NCBI GenBank assembly: GCA_033439265.1
Contig: JAVTVX010000031.1
Coordinates: 20,504,001-20,568,000 of the forward strand
Source: Dillenia suffruticosa
Taxonomy: Eukaryota > Streptophyta > Magnoliopsida > Dilleniales > Dilleniaceae
DNA: 64,000 nucleotides
Reading direction: 5' to 3'
Each line of letters begins with the position of its first letter. The stretch's first letter is position 1. A program made the position numbers and the translations under genes. The notes beneath the pieces were generated by a model. The model had not been told where the DNA came from and searched no databases. It saw nothing but the letters and a program-made list of their open reading frames with translations. This document shows, piece after piece, positions 60,966 to 64,000 of the stretch.

Positions 60966-62284
60966 TTTGTCTTACCCTATGTAACCATGTCTAGCATGTC
61001 ATGCCACGTCATCAACATTTCCATTACTACATGAACAAACATTTAACGAAAGACAACAGTCAATCATAATAGTTAAACATTCATCTGTCATATTACAAAA
61101 CCATAAAACTATTTACCGGTTGTCCACAACCAAAATACATGTCATTTAAATACAAATCAATCCTATCTTTCTAAAAGTTCATAACATAATCAAATTTTGA
61201 AAGAACAATAACAGATTTTATTCCATTAGATTTCTGATATGCAAAGAATATAATGCAAAATAAGAGTTCATCCACTTTACAATTCCAGTTTATAAGTGTC
61301 AAATCCTCAAACTTTTACTTTTCTATTATTTCTCACATAGATCCACCTCGTATCAAAAGGCACTCGACGAAAATCCGCAAATGCTTTACAATTTGTTCTT
61401 ATATCCGAGATTTTTCTTTTGTGATTCGTCTCTATTCTCCTTTCCTTTATTGCCTTTGTTCCGATTCCTCTCATTCTTAAAGCTTGAGACTCTCTTAGAA
61501 CTGGTCTCTGCAACAAAAGGTATTAGCTATGGATCTTGCAACACAAAACCGCTTATCTTTAAACTCAACATGGTGAATAGCATCCGACAAAGTTTTTACA
61601 CTGATTGTGAGTCAAGTTGATTTTCAAGTATTCCCACTTATCAGGAAGAGATCAAATCAAGATTTGAACTCGTTGTTCATCAAAGAAAATATGTTCAACT
61701 GACTACGACTCTTTAATCATGTTAGACGTGATCTTCAAATATTGTTTGATACTGTAATTACTTCATCTGTTTTTGGTATCAAACTTTGCGGTCAGTTGTT
61801 TATGACGAGTCACACTAGTATTTCCATACTTTTTCTTGAGGTACACCTAGATATCATGAGCATTCGCCTATTGCGTGCACTCGGGTATCATGTCATCATC
61901 AATCACAAAGTTTACTAGGCTCACTCTAGTAGTAGATCTATCCTTTTCCATATCTGCTAAACATTTTGATCTCTCTTATACTTAGTAGTAGCCACATTAG
62001 AGTTAGAATTATTCAAATTCTTTCAACAAAAAAATCTCCTTATATATAAATACAAAATTTAATTTAAAACTATGGTCATAATGTATCATCATTTATGATC
62101 TTAATATATTACAATCATAAATTTAATTTAAAACTACAAAATTTAATAAATTTTGTGTGAGAATTTTTTAAATTCTTTCAACAAAAAATTCTCCCACTTT
62201 AAATACACAAAATATTTTAATAATATTTTAATTTTTGATGAAAATTATTCAAATTTTACTAATCCAAAATTTTTACTCAAGGGA

Positions 62285-64000
62285 TGTAACACCGACACTA
62301 CGGTGTCTGTAATTTAATTATATAGAGAGAAATTTATTAATTTAAATTGGTGTTTGATTTTGGGGGTTTTTTAATTTTATTTTTGGTATATTCTTAAGTT
62401 GTCGGGTTCGCGATCGAAATAAATCTCATTTGCATGAAATTCACGTTCTAGCAAAAAATGAATACGAAATATATGTATGTGTAAAAAAAAAAGGAGACGC
62501 AGTGTTTTGGGGCAAAACGCTACGTCCCCCCGACTCTTCGTTTCTCTCCCCCACCGCGGCGCCACTCCTCCTTCGCAGCGAACTCCGCCGCCAATAGCCT
62601 ACCACCATCTTCTTCATCATCATCTTCTTCATCATCATCATCTTCTTCTTCTTCTTCTTCTCTCCCTCTCTGTCTTCTCTCTCTACCCCGCTCACTGTCT
62701 CTCTCTATTTCGTTCTCTCTCTTTTCAGCTTCGCCCAAATCCGTCGCCTCGCATCCCTCGGCCACAAGCCGCTACCGATCGTACCTTTCATCCCGAGAGC
62801 ACCGCCTTCCGCCACAGCGCGCGACTGCAGCGCCTTCTGCCACCTCGCGATCTCCTCTCCACAAGCACAAGCGTGGCCCTGCGCGATCCTCCCCGTGTGA
62901 ACACAGCATGCCTCTGTTCGCGAGCGCGAGCCAGCCCGTGAGCGCGAGCCAGGGCATGAGCGCACCAACGCACGAAAGCGCACCAACCCGCAAACCACTG
63001 CGGCCCACGAGCTACTGCCAGCTCGTAGGCCCATCAGCCATAGGCCCGCCAACCATAGGTCCACCATAGGTCCGCCAGCCCACAAGCCCGCCAGCCTGTA
63101 GACCCATCAACTCGCAGGCCTGCCGGCCCGTTAGCCTACTGATCCGCTGGCCCACAGACCCGCGAGCCCGCTAGCCGAAGCCCACTGGCCTACTGACCCG
63201 CGAACCCACAAGCCCGCGACGGCCCGTGAGCCCATAACAACCCGCGAACCTCCACGCAGGTAACTGACTTAGGGTTTTGATTATGATATAAGTGTTTATG
63301 ATCTAACTAATAAATTTTGTCTTGATAGGGAGTATTGCAGATTTTGGAGTGATCGAGGAGACATTCGGAAGAAGGTTTGCGTTTCGAGAAAACCCTAGGT
63401 GAGGGATTTCAGATCTATTTGATTTGATTATCGAATTTATGGTAAATTTAAAATAAGAAGTCCTGTATATACTAAAATATAAACTAAATTCTAATATAAT
63501 GCATTTTCCGACGTTGTATGTGGTTAATTAGGTTAAATGTAGGATTTTTGTGCTATTACACGTGCAGAAATTTGGCATGAAGTAAAATGTGTACATATGT
63601 GTGTTAATGCATAAAAGAGAGTAGGAATGAGTGCAGGATTTTCTACACTAAAGGAGTCCAAATGTGTACAGATTTTTGTGGTGCATTAGTGACCATATGC
63701 ATATAAAATTTAGGGCATGAGCATGAGAAGTTATGGGTATATGCATGCTGATTTTTGATGTGAAAGTTGTGACCCTATATATGTGCAATGCCTTGGCCAA
63801 GTACATTGGAGGGAACCCAAGTATAGCATGTTGTTAGGAGTATTGGAAATGGTGTTTAATAAGCAAAATGAAGGTTTATATGTAGGTATAAGGATGTATG
63901 ATTATGCATTCATGTATTTCCAATATTGGTGTATTTAAGTGACTTGAAAATATGTAAATAATAAGATTTTATAAGAACATGTGTGAGTATGCATATATGG
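62285..64000 (+). mobile_element. Probable LTR of a Del/Tekay-like chromovirus, continues past the window
   Basis: It begins TGTAACACCGACACTACGGT; TGTAACACC is the common LTR start of plant Del/Tekay chromoviruses, whose LTRs are long and have an internal GC-rich CT/TTC part like that at 62520-63260. Within it lie a (TTC/ATC)n run (about 62610-62670), a stretch repeating GCCCGC/AGCCCAC words (62990-63240) and a splice-like GCAGGTAACTGAC. The second LTR would lie beyond 64000, so this is not proven. A gene promoter/5'UTR is the alternative. The GC-rich frames on both strands are compositional. Confidence 0.4.

Larger units (their letters stand above)
58441..62050 (-). mobile_element. Second Ty1/copia element, internal region only, broken
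   Basis: In minus-strand order: gag traces (about 62000-61600), GAG-pre-integrase (60965-60780), integrase (about 60746-60447), reverse transcriptase (about 59600-59100) and the RNase H end (58828-58500). Integrase before reverse transcriptase identifies copia. Paired LTRs were not found. Decay is heavy, with many breaks. It is a different copy from the one at 14436-21154. Confidence 0.75.

Noticed and set aside
62477-63085. Several overlapping frames of 60-154 codons on both strands
   Set aside because: They arise from GC-rich, low-complexity sequence; no splice-consistent gene, domain or family was recognised, and an LTR explanation fits better.

Overview
The window reads as AT-rich nuclear DNA of a eudicot plant. 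The evidence is split genes with GT-AG introns, a CONSTANS-LIKE B-box/CCT gene, a plant calmodulin-like gene, an alpha-tubulin fragment, and a dense load of plant transposons: Ty3/gypsy (Tat-like), Ty1/copia, CACTA, MULE, a Harbinger-type MITE and a tRNA-derived SINE. No closer taxonomic placement is justified. I see only two host genes that look intact, both on the minus strand: a single-exon CML38-like EF-hand gene (24777-25295) and a COL9/COL10 (BBX7/BBX8)-like gene whose four coding exons spread over 27016-38828, with a likely extra 5'UTR exon near 40031-40300.

Layout. 1-3.9 kb: non-genic DNA with two copies of one short SINE, each with target-site duplications. 3.9-9.8 kb: an old, broken Ty3/gypsy Tat-like element on the plus strand. 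9.8-12.1 kb: no gene seen. 12.08-23.39 kb: a non-autonomous CACTA element with degenerate termini and long subterminal repeat blocks. It carries an alpha-tubulin gene fragment with its intron still present, and it was later split by a copia element (14436-21154, 517-bp LTRs, exact ATAGG duplication). 23.4-24.8 kb: anonymous repeats. 24.8-25.5 kb: the CML gene with its TATA box and a CGCG-type (CAMTA) element. 27.0-40.3 kb: the COL gene; its 5.5-kb and 4.7-kb introns hold a MITE, a LINE remnant, an LTR-like block, a ~121-bp tandem array and microsatellites. 41.55-47.11 kb: a full-span MULE with ~290-bp terminal inverted repeats, a decayed MuDR-type transposase on the minus strand and a second, opposite-strand gene for a GRF zinc-finger/membrane protein. 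48.09-57.47 kb: a gypsy element (minus strand) with ~2.4-kb LTRs that keeps only gag and protease traces; a 1.4-kb LTR-like insertion sits in its left LTR. 58.4-62.05 kb: a second, decayed copia internal region (minus strand). From 62285 to the window end: a probable long LTR of a Del/Tekay-like chromovirus.

Function. The two host genes are both regulatory: a calcium sensor of the stress-induced CML37/38/39 class, and a transcription factor of the class linked to photoperiod and growth. They are neighbours on one strand and I see no sign of joint control. Everything else is mobile DNA. The most interesting parts are the gene-capturing CACTA element with its readable nesting order and the MULE with a second gene. 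All calls come from reading the sequence and recalling protein families; no database search or alignment program was run.
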